A program made the position numbers and the translations under genes. Below the pieces are notes generated by a model. That model saw only the letters and a list, made by a program, of their open reading frames with translations. It did no database searches and was not told where the DNA came from. DNA of 64,000 nt from Clostridiales bacterium Firm_08 (lineage in GTDB: Bacteria > Bacillota > Clostridia > Oscillospirales > QAKW01): contig LVAN01000013.1 of the NCBI GenBank assembly GCA_001604045.1, forward strand, positions 22,179 through 86,178. The letters run 5' to 3'. Shown here piece by piece: positions 1 through 9,751 of this stretch. The stretch's first letter is position 1; every line of letters starts with the position of its first letter.

Positions 1-2
1 AG

Positions 3-314
3 CAGGTCGGGATGGTGGACGACGCGGCGCTGTGCGCGAGGCTCGTCGACGTGATGCGCCATACCAAGAGATGGGGGCATCGAAAAGTCCGGTTCGAACT
101 CCGGCGGCGCGGCATTCCGGAGGAAACCGTCCGCGAGGCGCTGGACGACGGGTTCGACGATACCGAAAACGCGGTCTGTCAGATCCGAAAGAAATACGCG
201 GGAGGGGATCTCTCCGATCCCAAAACAAGGGCAAAGATCGCGGCGGGGCTGAACCGCCTCGGTTTTGACTATGACACCGTCCGCGCGGCAATTACAGTGG
301 AGAATTTTGAATGA
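3..314 (+). CDS. recX: Regulatory protein RecX, 5'-truncated by window edge
   Basis: The reading frame is open to the window start, so the N-terminus lies outside. What remains is a small, charged, helical protein with repeated three-helix units of the RecX type (KRWGHRKVRFELRRRGI, then a second unit around KTRAKIAAGLNRLGFDYDTV). RecX family members bind RecA filaments and limit their extension. The stop overlaps the rimO start (ATGA), so the two are translationally coupled. The tail of the family is short and degenerate, so the call rests on the repeat pattern and size; another small helical protein is possible. Confidence 0.7.
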   Translation, partial: QVGMVDDAALCARLVDVMRHTKRWGHRKVRFELRRRGIPEETVREALDDGFDDTENAVCQIRKKYAGGDLSDPKTRAKIAAGLNRLGFDYDTVRAAITVENFE

Positions 315-1630
315 AAGTCGGTTTTATCGGGCTCGGATGCGAGAAAAACGTCGTCAACACCGAGCAGATGATCTTTAAGGCGCGCGCCGCCGGTCATACC
401 ATCGTCGATCAGGCGGAGGGCGCGGACGCGGTGGTCATCAACACCTGCGGATTTATCGAGCCAGCGAAAAAAGAGGCGATCGACACCATTATGGAGATCG
501 CCGAGCTTAAAAAAGAGGGCAAGGTCGGGAAGATCGTTGTCGCCGGGTGCCTTGTGCAGCGGTACAAGGACAGCATCGCCGATGAGATCTATGAGGCGGA
601 CGCCTTTGTGGACGTCGGGTCTTTTGACGATATCGCGGACGTCCTTGCGGACCTTGAAAACAAAGAGACCGTGACGCGGTTTGCCGATCCCGACGCGTCT
701 TCCGTCGAGGGGGAACGCGTCCGCACCACACAGCGGCAGACCGCATATCTTAAAATAGCGGAGGGATGCAGCAACCGCTGCGCCTACTGCGCCATTCCCG
801 CCATCCGGGGCAGATACCGCTCCCGCGAGATGGGAAGCATCCTTGCCGAGGCGCGCGAGATGGCGCGGGAGGGCGTGAAAGAGATCATCCTCATCGCGCA
901 GGACACCACCAATTACGGCGTTGACCTGTACGGAAAGCGGCGGCTCTGCGATCTGTTGCGGGAGATCGCCGCGATCGACGGCGTGCGCTGGATCCGGATG
1001 CTGTATCTGTACGCCGACAAGATCACGCCGGAACTGCTTGAGCTGATGGCGTCGGAGGAAAAGATCCTGCCCTATGTCGAGATGGCGGTACAGCATTCCG
1101 AGGACAAGATCCTGAAGGCAATGCGCCGTCCCGGCGGCAGGCAAAGTCTTTTGCAAACGCTTTCGGACATCCGCGCCGCCCTGCCGGACGCCGTCATCCG
1201 CACCACGCTGATCGCGGGGTTTCCCGGAGAGACGGAAAAGGAGTTCGAGGGGCTTTGTGAGTTCGTAAGGCAGGCGCGGTTTGACAGACTGGGCGTGTTC
1301 CCCTATTCCAGAGAGGAGGGGACGCCCGCCTATGATATGCCGGGGCAGGTCCCGGAGGAGGAAAAACTGCGGCGCGCCGAGGTGCTGGAGGACATCCAGT
1401 CGGACATCGCCCTGCAAAAACTTTCCGCCCGCGTCGGACAAACACTGACCGTTTTGACGGAAGGCTTTGACCGTTACGCGGAGTGCTGGTACGGCAGGAG
1501 TTACGGCGAGGCGCCGGACATCGACGGTAAGATCTTTTTTACCGCCGGAGGGCACGTGAAAAGCGGGGATTTCGTGAAAGTGCGGATCACCGATATACTT
1601 GATTTTGATCTTTTAGGGGAGGAAGCGTAA
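311..1630 (+). CDS. rimO: Ribosomal protein S12 methylthiotransferase RimO
   Basis: A 439-aa radical SAM enzyme that methylthiolates an aspartate of ribosomal protein S12. The N-terminal methylthiotransferase domain shows the three cluster cysteines (about C10, C46, C80). The radical SAM motif is CSNRCAYC with C153, C157 and C160. A C-terminal TRAM domain covers roughly the last 65 residues. Length and the opening GFIGLGCEKNVVNTE are typical of RimO rather than MiaB. It sits between recX (ATGA overlap) and pgsA (start directly after the stop), in a common clostridial gene order. Confidence 0.93.
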   Translation: MKVGFIGLGCEKNVVNTEQMIFKARAAGHTIVDQAEGADAVVINTCGFIEPAKKEAIDTIMEIAELKKEGKVGKIVVAGCLVQRYKDSIADEIYEADAFVDVGSFDDIADVLADLENKETVTRFADPDASSVEGERVRTTQRQTAYLKIAEGCSNRCAYCAIPAIRGRYRSREMGSILAEAREMAREGVKEIILIAQDTTNYGVDLYGKRRLCDLLREIAAIDGVRWIRMLYLYADKITPELLELMASEEKILPYVEMAVQHSEDKILKAMRRPGGRQSLLQTLSDIRAALPDAVIRTTLIAGFPGETEKEFEGLCEFVRQARFDRLGVFPYSREEGTPAYDMPGQVPEEEKLRRAEVLEDIQSDIALQKLSARVGQTLTVLTEGFDRYAECWYGRSYGEAPDIDGKIFFTAGGHVKSGDFVKVRITDILDFDLLGEEA

Positions 1631-2206
1631 ATGAATTTACCCAACAAACTGACGGTGGCGAGGATGATCGCCACCCCCATCTTTATGGCGACGCTGGTGT
1701 TCAGATTTCCCGGGCACTATCTCGTCTCGCTCGTTCTGTTTATCGCCGCGTCGCTGACAGACCTCGCGGACGGCAAGATCGCGCGCAGCCGGGGGCTGGT
1801 GACGGATTTCGGGAAATTTATGGATCCGCTCGCCGATAAGATGCTGACGACCGCCGCCTTTCTCGGTTTTCTGTTGAAAGGCATCGGCTGGCAGATCGTG
1901 TGGGTCACCTTTATCGTGCTGTTCCGGGAGTTTATGGTGTCTTCCATCCGTCTGGTGATGGTCAGCGGGCAGGGTAAGGTCGTTGCCGCCAATATGTGGG
2001 GCAAGAGCAAGACCGTTGTGCAGATGGCGGGCATCATTCTGGCGCTTGCCTGTTACTCTTTGATCGAGGACTTCGGCATCACGGCGATCGGGACGGTCAG
2101 CGACATCGCGATCAGCGTCGTTTTGTGGGCGGGCGCTGTGCTGTGCGTCATCTCGGGCGGCATTTATCTGTGGGACGCGAAAGACGCGATCAACCCGTCA
2201 AAGTAG
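1631..2206 (+). CDS. pgsA: CDP-diacylglycerol-glycerol-3-phosphate 3-phosphatidyltransferase
   Basis: A 191-aa integral membrane enzyme that makes phosphatidylglycerol phosphate, the committed step to phosphatidylglycerol. The CDP-alcohol phosphotransferase signature D-G-x2-A-R-x8-G-x3-D-x3-D is complete: D47, G48, A51, R52, G61, D65, D69. Several hydrophobic helices span the rest. The start codon follows the rimO stop without a gap, and the SD (GGGGAGGAAG) lies in the last rimO codons. Size matches the family. Confidence 0.93.
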   Translation: MNLPNKLTVARMIATPIFMATLVFRFPGHYLVSLVLFIAASLTDLADGKIARSRGLVTDFGKFMDPLADKMLTTAAFLGFLLKGIGWQIVWVTFIVLFREFMVSSIRLVMVSGQGKVVAANMWGKSKTVVQMAGIILALACYSLIEDFGITAIGTVSDIAISVVLWAGAVLCVISGGIYLWDAKDAINPSK

Positions 2207-2233
2207 ACCCGTCTGCTTCATAAGGAGCGTACT

Positions 2234-2872
2234 ATGTTTCGAAAACTCAAAAACGATCTGCGCGTCGTACGGGAAAACGATCCCGCCGCTCGCGGTAACG
2301 CGGAGATCTTTTTTCTCTATAACGGCTTCAAGGCCGTGCGGAAATACCGCAAAGCGCACTGGTTTTACCGCCGCCGGATGTATTTTATCGCCCGGTGGAT
2401 CTCTCAGCGCGCCAAATTCAGGACGGGTATCGAGATCCACCCCGCCGCGACGCTCGGTGAAGGGCTGTTCATCGATCACGGTACCGGTGTCGTGATCGGA
2501 GAGACGACGGTGATCGGTAAAAACTGCGTTATTTACCAGGGCGTGACGCTGGGCGGCACCGGCAAGGAGACCGGCAAACGCCATCCCACCCTCGGCGACA
2601 ACGTGATGGTCGGCGCGGGCGCCAAGGTGCTGGGTCCCATCAACGTCGGCAATAACGTCAAGATCGCGGCGGGCGCCGTCGTGCTGAACGATATTCCCGA
2701 CAACGCCACCGCCGTCGGCGTGCCCGCGCGCGTCGTGCGGCTGGAGGGCAAAAGGGTGACGCAGGATCTCGATCAGATCCATTTCGCCGATCCCGTCAGT
2801 CAGGCGATCTGTAAACTGCAGATAGAGATCGATCATTTGCAAAAAAGAATCGGGGAGTTAGAGGAAAAATGA
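2234..2872 (+). CDS. cysE: Serine O-acetyltransferase
   Basis: A 212-aa enzyme making O-acetylserine from serine and acetyl-CoA for cysteine synthesis. The C-terminal half is a left-handed beta-helix of hexapeptide repeats (IHPAATLGEGLFIDHGTG, VIGKNCVIYQGVTLGGTG) with the typical catalytic-region histidine in the DHGTG segment. A helical N-terminal region precedes it. SD AAGGAG is 5' of the ATG. It overlaps cysS by ATGA, so cysteine supply is coupled to cysteinyl-tRNA synthesis, a frequent Firmicute arrangement. Confidence 0.93.
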   Translation: MFRKLKNDLRVVRENDPAARGNAEIFFLYNGFKAVRKYRKAHWFYRRRMYFIARWISQRAKFRTGIEIHPAATLGEGLFIDHGTGVVIGETTVIGKNCVIYQGVTLGGTGKETGKRHPTLGDNVMVGAGAKVLGPINVGNNVKIAAGAVVLNDIPDNATAVGVPARVVRLEGKRVTQDLDQIHFADPVSQAICKLQIEIDHLQKRIGELEEK

Positions 2873-4263
2873 AACTTTTCAATACACTGACGCGGCAAAA
2901 AGAGGAATTCAAGGAACTCAAGGACGGCACGGTCACCATCTATTCCTGCGGGCCGACGGTCTATAATCTGTTCCATATCGGCAACGCGCGGCCCTTCATC
3001 ACCTTCGATCTGCTGCGCCGATACTTCGAATACCGCGGGAAAAAAGTGAGGTTCGTGCAGAATTTTACCGACATCGACGATAAGATGATCCGTCGGGCCA
3101 ACGAGGAAGGCGTCACCGTAAAGGATCTCGGCGACCGTTACATAGAGGAATATTTCACCGACGCCGAGGGGCTCGGCGTCAAAAAGGCGACCGTCCATCC
3201 CCGCGCGACGGAATGCATCGGGGACATCATCAAACTGGTGGAAACGCTGGTGGAAAAGGGATACGCCTACGAGGTGGACGGCGACGTCTACTTCCGCACC
3301 AAAAAATTCCCCGGCTACGGCAAACTGTCCCACCATCCGCTGGATGAACTGGAAAGCGGCGCCCGCGTCGACGTGGATGACCGCAAAGAGGACGCGATGG
3401 ATTTCGCGCTCTGGAAGGCGCAAAAGCCGGGCGAACCCGCCTGGCAGTCCCCCTGGGGCATGGGCCGCCCCGGCTGGCATATCGAATGTTCCGCGATGGC
3501 GAACAAATATCTCGGCAAGACCGTCGACATCCACTGCGGCGGCGTCGATCTGATATTCCCCCATCACGAAAACGAGATCGCGCAGAGCGAAAGCGCCAAC
3601 GGCGTCGAGTTCGCGTGTTATTGGATGCATAACGGCCATATCAACGTGGACAACCGCAAGATGAGCAAATCGCTCGGCAATTTTTTCACCGTCCGCGACG
3701 CGGCGGAGAAATACGGGTATGAGACCATCCGTTTCTTTATGCTGTCCTCTCATTACCGCAGTCCCATCAACTATTCGGCGGACGCGCTGGACGCCGCCGC
3801 CGCGGGACTTGAGAGGCTGTATACCGCGCGGGATAATCTGCGCTTTGAGATCAAAAACGCGAAAGCGCAAAAACCGCTGCCCGGCGAGGATGCCGCCGAC
3901 TTTGACAAATACCGGGATCTGTTCTGCGAAAAAATGGACGACGACCTCAACACCGCCGACGCGATCAGCGTGCTGTTCGATATGGCGCGGCAGATCAACA
4001 CCGCGCTGACAGAGGAGCATTCCGCCGCGTATCTGACGGCGGCGCTGACCGTCTTTGAGGAACTTGCCGGCGTGCTGGGCATCCTCGGCGAGGAAAAACA
4101 GGCGGACGTTCCCGACGACGTCAAAGCGCTGGTCGAACAGCGAGCCGCCGCCCGCGCCGCGAAGGACTGGGCAAAGGCGGACGAGATCCGCGCGAAACTC
4201 GCCGCGATGGGCGTGATCGTTGAGGACACCAAAGACGGCGCCAAGATATTGATGAAAAAATAG
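2869..4263 (+). CDS. cysS: Cysteinyl-tRNA synthetase
   Basis: A 464-aa class I aminoacyl-tRNA synthetase that charges tRNA-Cys. HIGH-type motif HIGN is at 36-39 and KMSKS at 264-268. The expected zinc ligands are present (C27, C207, H232, E236). The length fits the family. It is last in the recX-rimO-pgsA-cysE-cysS run and is followed by an intrinsic terminator about 12 nt after the stop. Confidence 0.97.
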   Translation: MKLFNTLTRQKEEFKELKDGTVTIYSCGPTVYNLFHIGNARPFITFDLLRRYFEYRGKKVRFVQNFTDIDDKMIRRANEEGVTVKDLGDRYIEEYFTDAEGLGVKKATVHPRATECIGDIIKLVETLVEKGYAYEVDGDVYFRTKKFPGYGKLSHHPLDELESGARVDVDDRKEDAMDFALWKAQKPGEPAWQSPWGMGRPGWHIECSAMANKYLGKTVDIHCGGVDLIFPHHENEIAQSESANGVEFACYWMHNGHINVDNRKMSKSLGNFFTVRDAAEKYGYETIRFFMLSSHYRSPINYSADALDAAAAGLERLYTARDNLRFEIKNAKAQKPLPGEDAADFDKYRDLFCEKMDDDLNTADAISVLFDMARQINTALTEEHSAAYLTAALTVFEELAGVLGILGEEKQADVPDDVKALVEQRAAARAAKDWAKADEIRAKLAAMGVIVEDTKDGAKILMKK

Positions 4264-4274
4264 ATCCGAATACC

Positions 4275-4312
4275 AAAACCCCCTGCTGTTTAAAACCGGC
4301 AGGGGTTTTTTA
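4275..4312 (+). terminator. Terminator of the rimO-cysS operon
   Basis: A GC-rich hairpin (CCCCCTGC / GCAGGGG arms with an A-rich loop) is followed by a run of six T. It lies directly after cysS. Confidence 0.85.
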
Positions 4313-4321
4313 TATTGGGGG

Positions 4322-4358
4322 AAAAAGCGGCGCTCCGATCGGATCGATCGGAGCGCCG
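4322..4358 (-). terminator. Terminator of the 1715-aa SLH gene
   Basis: On the minus strand a long perfect stem (CGGCGCTCCGATC and its complement) is followed by TTTTT. It lies 40 nt downstream of the stop of the convergent gene. Confidence 0.8.
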
Positions 4359-4398
4359 TGTTTTGTTTGGAGAGATCGCCCGGAAAAGGCGTGCCTCA

Positions 4399-7300
4399 TC
4401 ATTTGAAGTATTTGTAGAAATACATAAAGATGGTGGCGACTTCCGCGCGCGTGGCCTTGCCCTGCGGATTGAAGTATCCGTTCGAGCCCGCGACAAGTTC
4501 GGCGCGCTGACAGGTCGTGACCGCCGATTTGGCCCATTTGGAGATCTTTGCCGCGTCTTTGAAGGTCACCGCTTTGATCCGCGGGTTGAGCGTGATCTTC
4601 TCAAATTTGGAGTAAGTGACGAGGATGGTGCAGATCTGCTCGCGCGTGATCGGATCGTTGGGCATAAACTTGCCGTTCGCGCCGGTAACGATGCCGTTTT
4701 CGCTCGCCCATTTGACGGCGCCGGTGTACCACTGACCGCTCTTGACGTCGGAGAAAGGCGTGGAGACCTTATTGTTGACCTTGACGCCGGAAATGCGGGA
4801 CAGGACGGCGACGAACATCGCGCGGGTCATGGTGCCGTTCGGATCCATCTTGCCGTTCGAGCCTTCCAGAAGTCCGTTGGTATAGGCGAAGGTGATGGCG
4901 CCGTTTTTGACGTACCAGTCCTTATTGCCGAGATCGCTGAATATGCTCGTGACGTCCACCGTGACCTTGGGGATGGCGCGGCTGTCCATCAGGATATTGC
5001 AGTAGAGGCAGTGTTTTTCCTCCCGTCCTTCGGCGGAGGTAGTCGCCTTTTTGACGACGGTCCACGCGCCCGCCTTGTGTCCGGTCGGCGCGATCTCCCG
5101 CGTGGAGAGCACACCGCCGCAGAGTTTACAGAGACGCTGTTCCTCGCCCGCCTCGGTGCATTTCGCCGCTTTTTTGGTCGTCCAGGCGCCGGGCTGATGC
5201 GCGAGTTTCGCGATCGGTTCGGTGTAAACGTCGCCGCAAAGCGCGCAGGTATAGGTCGTCGTGCCTTCCGCGGTGCAGGTCGCCGCCTGGGTGACCCGGG
5301 AGCGGTAGTTGTGACCCGATTCCGGTATCGTCTCGCTTTGGAGGACCTCCTTGCAGTCGAGACAGCGGATGACCTTTTCACCTTCCGCGGTGCAGGTCGC
5401 CGGAATGCTGACGGTCCATGAACCGGGCGTGTGACCTTTCGGCTGGGTGGTCCGCTCATCCATTTTTATGCCGCAGACGACGCATTGCCGTTCCTCTTTG
5501 CCTTCCGCGGTGCAGGTCGCCGCCAGGACGGTCCTCCACTCGCCGGGGATGTGGTCGGCTTTCGGCGTCACGGTGCCGCTGAGCAGTTCGCCGCAGATCG
5601 AGCAGAGCGTGCCGTCATACCCCTCCTGCTGGCAGGTGGCGGTCGTGTGGACCAGTTCGGTCCTGCTGTGGGCGCAGTTTTTGGTAGAGAGATCGGCGGA
5701 GGTGTAGGTATACTCGGAATAGGAGACGGGATGGGTGCCTGTGTACTGCGTCACCGTGTCGTTGACCGTGGCGCCGACCACCGCGCCGCTCTTTTCAAAG
5801 TAGTTGCCGCTGATCGAAACGTTGCTGTGCGCCGCGGCGCCGGTCGCTGTCGTGCTGAACAGATAGGGCAGATCCGCCTCTGTGCTGATCAGTCTGTTTT
5901 TGAGGAAGGTGTAGTTGTCGCCGAGTTCCTTGTCGTACGCCGTGTTGGAGCCGACGCCGTATACGAACGCCGCCGCGGCGGTGCTCGTCGAGCCGTCGCC
6001 CTCATAGATGAGGTTTTCGGAGACGTTCAGGGTGAAATTATCGGTGTCGCTGTTGAGATACAGCACGCCGTTCGTCGCGCCGCCCTTGCCGGCGGAATTT
6101 CTGAACACGTTGCCGGTGAAACTGACGGCGACGTTTTGGTAAGAGGCGATGCTCTTGCAGTAGTTGACGGTCAGCGCGAGCGTGATCATATTGCCCGCCG
6201 CGACAGCGTCAAAGAAGGAGTCTTTCACGGTGTACGCCGCCGTATGGTCGGTCTTGCCGTCCACAACGCCGGGCACACGGTGGTAGTCTATCTGATTGGT
6301 GCCGCTGAAATAACTGTTCTCGACGGTCACGTCGTCGACGGCTGTCGCCATCACGCGGCGGGAGTTGCCGTAGGCGCGCAGGTTTTTCACCAGCAGCGTT
6401 CCGGTGATGGAACGGCTCTGCACGTTGGTGTTTTCACCGACGTTGATCGCGTCGCCGGCGGTGATGGCGGTGATGACGCTGTTGCTCACCGTCACGTTCA
6501 GCGGGGCATCGTTCGCGGTGCGGTTGGTGCGCACACTGCCGCTGCCGGTAAAGGTCACGCCGTCGATCTCGAACGAGGCGCAGCGATCCCGCAGGATCCA
6601 GTCGCCGGTGATGACGGCTTCCTCGCCTGTGACGGAGCGATCGGGGGAGAGCGTCCAGGCGTCCTGCTCGGCAGGACCCTTGACGTTGGGATCGATGCCT
6701 GCTTTGGCGCCGATGACCTTTAGGCTTTTGGTGATGTTATAGTCGCCGCGGTAGGTCCCCGCCGAAAGGATCAGCGTTCCGCCGTCGTTCAGCGTGTCCA
6801 TCGCCTCGTCCACGTCGGTGAACAGATCGTATCCTTTGACGAAGTTGTAGGAAACGCCCTCCACCGTTTTGACCAGCACCCTGCCGGTCGCGGCGTTCAC
6901 CGCGGCGGCGGAGGTGTCCACCATCACGGCGTTTTCCACGGGATACATATTGTCGGGGAAACTGTCGGGCGTACCGCTTGCCGTAAACACGACGCGGTAG
7001 AATTTTGAATTGCCGGCGATGGAACCGGTGATCATCGCGTATACCGTGGCGGTGTCCGTCACGGTGAGGCTTTCAAGATCCTCGCCGCCGAACGTTTCCT
7101 CGGACAGCGACAGCGTGCCCTTCGGCGTTGTCGCCGTGAAGGAAGCGGGCGTGATGACGGTATCCGGCGCGACCCTGGCGTTGATGACATACGGATCCGT
7201 CGCCGTACCCGTGCCGCTTGACGCGGCGTAAGGATATCCGTTGATGTTGGTGATCTTGCGCGCGGTGTTGTTGACAGTGATCTTTACATAGGAAACGTTC

Positions 7301-9546
7301 GCGTTGTAACCGTAATGCGTGCCGCCGGTGCCGCTTTCATTGACGCCGCCCAAAAGATAGTGGACGTTCCACTGATCGCTGTAATAGCCTTTTCCTGAAT
7401 AGGTGGAGCCCACCGCGTAACTGCCGTGGCCCTGGACCAGTTCTTTGGTCTCGCTGACAACGCCGTCGATCGAGAAAGAATAGATATGATCGGAGCATTC
7501 GATCTTATAGGTGTGCGTGCCGCTTGCCGTGCCGCCCGTCCAGGTCTTCCAGAAATAGTCGGTGTACACGGTATCGCGGAAAACGCGCCAGCCTGTCGTG
7601 TTGTAGTAGTAGATGAACATAAAGTCCGGCTTGCCGCCGTCCGAGTTGGCGGTCGCCGCCGCGTCGGAGGAGGAGGCGAGCATGGAACCGCTGGGGGTAT
7701 CCGTCGCGCGCCACTCGATGGAGAAATATTTGCCGTAATCCAGCGTCAGGTCCTCGGACAGCGCGAACGCGCCGGTGCCCAGCCCGCCGTCCACCAGATC
7801 GATGCTGCCGCTCGTCGTGGTGGCGACGCCGTTCTGGAAGGACCAGCTGTACACGTCGTTGCCGCGGGCGGTGAAATCACCGGCGCCGCTGCCGACCACC
7901 CGGATGGTGATGGTGGCAAGCGGAGTGGCGGAATTCGTATAGGAGTAGATCTTCATCTGGCAGCTGCTGCCGGGAGCCGCCGTCTTGCGGATGGCAAAAT
8001 CGTTGACGCCGTTATAGTTCACGATGCTGCCGCCGTCCTCGATGACGATGTTGAAGGGATCGTCGCTGGTGAACGGATAGGCGCGGGTGCAGTAGTTGTA
8101 AAAATCACCGGGTTTGACATAGATGGTCGACCCGTCGGCGTATCCGATCTTGTCGAAATACGCCACGGCGCTCGTCGCGGCTTCCAGGCAGTCGGCGCCG
8201 CGGTAGACCGCCGCCGCCTTGCCTGACGCGGACTGACCGAGATAGTTGCGTCCGATCTGCGAATTGTGCAGGTTGTCGTACCGCAGCGTTCCCTCCGGAT
8301 AGGAGAAGGTCTGATTGACGCGGGTGGCGATGTAGTAGTCGTCGAGATCCTCGGCGAGTTTGAGCTGCGCCGTACGGGTGGACGTCGTCATACCGACGGG
8401 ACGCCAGCCGACGAGGATATCAAAGCAGTAATCAAAGCCCAGCACTTCGGTCATATAGGAATGCCAGGTGTGCGTACTGGCGGCATAGGTCACGCCGCGG
8501 GAGATAAAGGCATTGGTGTTTTTGTTGACCGCGAAGCCGTTGTAATGCACCGTCCAGTTGCTGCTGACCTCCGCCTCGCCCTGTAAGAAGAAATAGGAGC
8601 GGACGCGGATCTCATATTTGTTTTGGAACGCGTTTGCCGACCACAGCGCCTCGGCGCCTTCGAACACCTCGTTGGTGTGCGCCCAGGTGTAGGTCCTCAC
8701 GTCGTCGCCGCAGCCCGGCAGGAACTTGCCGATGCCGGTGCCGGAGATGGCGCCGTTGAGCAGCAGGACTTTTTCGCCCAGTTTGTCATACAGGGTGGAG
8801 GCAAGCGACGGCTCGTTACTGCCGACGTTCGCCGTGCCGTCCGCTTTGGTCATCGGGACGAAATCCGACGGCAGCGTGTACGAGATGGTGTCCTGATTGG
8901 CGGCGAACTGCCAGCCGTAATGCAGGCAGGTGCCGGGTTTGGGCGCGAGCGCCTCGCTCTTGTTGTAGTAGTTGACCGCCGCGTTGGACTGACCGGTCAG
9001 CATCCACACGCCGAGCACCGCCCGGATGGTCTTTGTGATGGTCAGCGTTTCGCTTTGGGCGCCGTTTGTCGCCGTGATGGTGACAGGGCTCGCGCTGACC
9101 CCCGCGATGTGTACGACGCCGGCGCTTGTGACGGTGGCGACCGACGTGTTGCTCGACGTGAAGGACGTCGCCGTGAAAGACGGCGTGAAGGTGTAATAAT
9201 CGTCATATTGCAGGACAAATCCAAGCGAGGGGTCTTTTTCAAACGTCACGGTGACGGTCTTTCCGCCGGTAACGGCGGTCGCCGTCCCGGCAGTCTCCCC
9301 GTCCGCCAGGAAGGCCTGTGTGACGGTGCCGCTTGAGACCTGAAGCTGCGGTACCCTCGGTCTGCCGTCCGGCAGTTTGACGATAAACGCGCCGTCTCCG
9401 GTGTTCTGCGCGGTGACCGTCAGGTCGTCCAGCGTGACGCCGAATTCCTCAAGCGTCTGCGTTTCCGCGAAGGTGAGCGATGCGGCGAAGGTCGCCAGCA
9501 TCAGCACAGCCAGCACAAGACAGACGAGCCGTTTCGCGTTGTTCAT
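4399..9546 (-). CDS. Giant SLH-anchored surface protein with GQSN esterase-like and beta-helix regions
   Basis: A 1715-aa secreted protein. Residues 1-27 are a signal peptide (KRLVCLVLAVLMLATFAAS). A BIG2-like Ig fold covers about 115-172. At 185-188 is GQSN, the entry motif of the sialate O-acetylesterase (SASA) type SGNH fold, with downstream segments compatible with that domain. The middle region resembles right-handed parallel beta-helix surface proteins. It is followed by about six ~45-aa modules with paired cysteines (ATCTAEG, then C-x2-C, then GH.PG.W). Three SLH domains close the protein (FSDV..WY / TRAMF, TREQI, TRAEV). SLH domains bind pyruvylated secondary wall polymers, so it is probably cell-surface attached. 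The substrate is not determinable; a host or plant glycan acetyl ester is a reasonable guess. It has its own promoter and terminator. Confidence 0.75.
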   Translation of the reverse strand: MNNAKRLVCLVLAVLMLATFAASLTFAETQTLEEFGVTLDDLTVTAQNTGDGAFIVKLPDGRPRVPQLQVSSGTVTQAFLADGETAGTATAVTGGKTVTVTFEKDPSLGFVLQYDDYYTFTPSFTATSFTSSNTSVATVTSAGVVHIAGVSASPVTITATNGAQSETLTITKTIRAVLGVWMLTGQSNAAVNYYNKSEALAPKPGTCLHYGWQFAANQDTISYTLPSDFVPMTKADGTANVGSNEPSLASTLYDKLGEKVLLLNGAISGTGIGKFLPGCGDDVRTYTWAHTNEVFEGAEALWSANAFQNKYEIRVRSYFFLQGEAEVSSNWTVHYNGFAVNKNTNAFISRGVTYAASTHTWHSYMTEVLGFDYCFDILVGWRPVGMTTSTRTAQLKLAEDLDDYYIATRVNQTFSYPEGTLRYDNLHNSQIGRNYLGQSASGKAAAVYRGADCLEAATSAVAYFDKIGYADGSTIYVKPGDFYNYCTRAYPFTSDDPFNIVIEDGGSIVNYNGVNDFAIRKTAAPGSSCQMKIYSYTNSATPLATITIRVVGSGAGDFTARGNDVYSWSFQNGVATTTSGSIDLVDGGLGTGAFALSEDLTLDYGKYFSIEWRATDTPSGSMLASSSDAAATANSDGGKPDFMFIYYYNTTGWRVFRDTVYTDYFWKTWTGGTASGTHTYKIECSDHIYSFSIDGVVSETKELVQGHGSYAVGSTYSGKGYYSDQWNVHYLLGGVNESGTGGTHYGYNANVSYVKITVNNTARKITNINGYPYAASSGTGTATDPYVINARVAPDTVITPASFTATTPKGTLSLSEETFGGEDLESLTVTDTATVYAMITGSIAGNSKFYRVVFTASGTPDSFPDNMYPVENAVMVDTSAAAVNAATGRVLVKTVEGVSYNFVKGYDLFTDVDEAMDTLNDGGTLILSAGTYRGDYNITKSLKVIGAKAGIDPNVKGPAEQDAWTLSPDRSVTGEEAVITGDWILRDRCASFEIDGVTFTGSGSVRTNRTANDAPLNVTVSNSVITAITAGDAINVGENTNVQSRSITGTLLVKNLRAYGNSRRVMATAVDDVTVENSYFSGTNQIDYHRVPGVVDGKTDHTAAYTVKDSFFDAVAAGNMITLALTVNYCKSIASYQNVAVSFTGNVFRNSAGKGGATNGVLYLNSDTDNFTLNVSENLIYEGDGSTSTAAAAFVYGVGSNTAYDKELGDNYTFLKNRLISTEADLPYLFSTTATGAAAHSNVSISGNYFEKSGAVVGATVNDTVTQYTGTHPVSYSEYTYTSADLSTKNCAHSRTELVHTTATCQQEGYDGTLCSICGELLSGTVTPKADHIPGEWRTVLAATCTAEGKEERQCVVCGIKMDERTTQPKGHTPGSWTVSIPATCTAEGEKVIRCLDCKEVLQSETIPESGHNYRSRVTQAATCTAEGTTTYTCALCGDVYTEPIAKLAHQPGAWTTKKAAKCTEAGEEQRLCKLCGGVLSTREIAPTGHKAGAWTVVKKATTSAEGREEKHCLYCNILMDSRAIPKVTVDVTSIFSDLGNKDWYVKNGAITFAYTNGLLEGSNGKMDPNGTMTRAMFVAVLSRISGVKVNNKVSTPFSDVKSGQWYTGAVKWASENGIVTGANGKFMPNDPITREQICTILVTYSKFEKITLNPRIKAVTFKDAAKISKWAKSAVTTCQRAELVAGSNGYFNPQGKATRAEVATIFMYFYKYFK

Positions 9547-9585
9547 AATGATCCGCTCCTTTTTATAAAATACTGTTGCATAATA

Positions 9586-9591
9586 ATTATA
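9586..9591 (-). promoter_or_regulatory. Probable -10 box for the 1715-aa SLH gene
   Basis: Minus-strand TATAAT lies about 40 nt upstream of the ATG, with SD AAGGAGCG between. No convincing -35 hexamer is seen, so the -10 assignment is tentative. The rest of 9592-9750 holds no gene I can support. Confidence 0.4.
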
Positions 9592-9751
9592 ATATAAAGT
9601 TTCCCGGATTTCTATTATGGAAAGTCACGAAAAAACGACGCTTTTTTTGTGATAAATCAACAAAGACCGCGATACCCTCGGGACAGATCATAAAATAAAC
9701 GCGGCGTGTCAAGCCGTAGCGGTAATTATTCATCGTTTACTTGAGGAGGGG

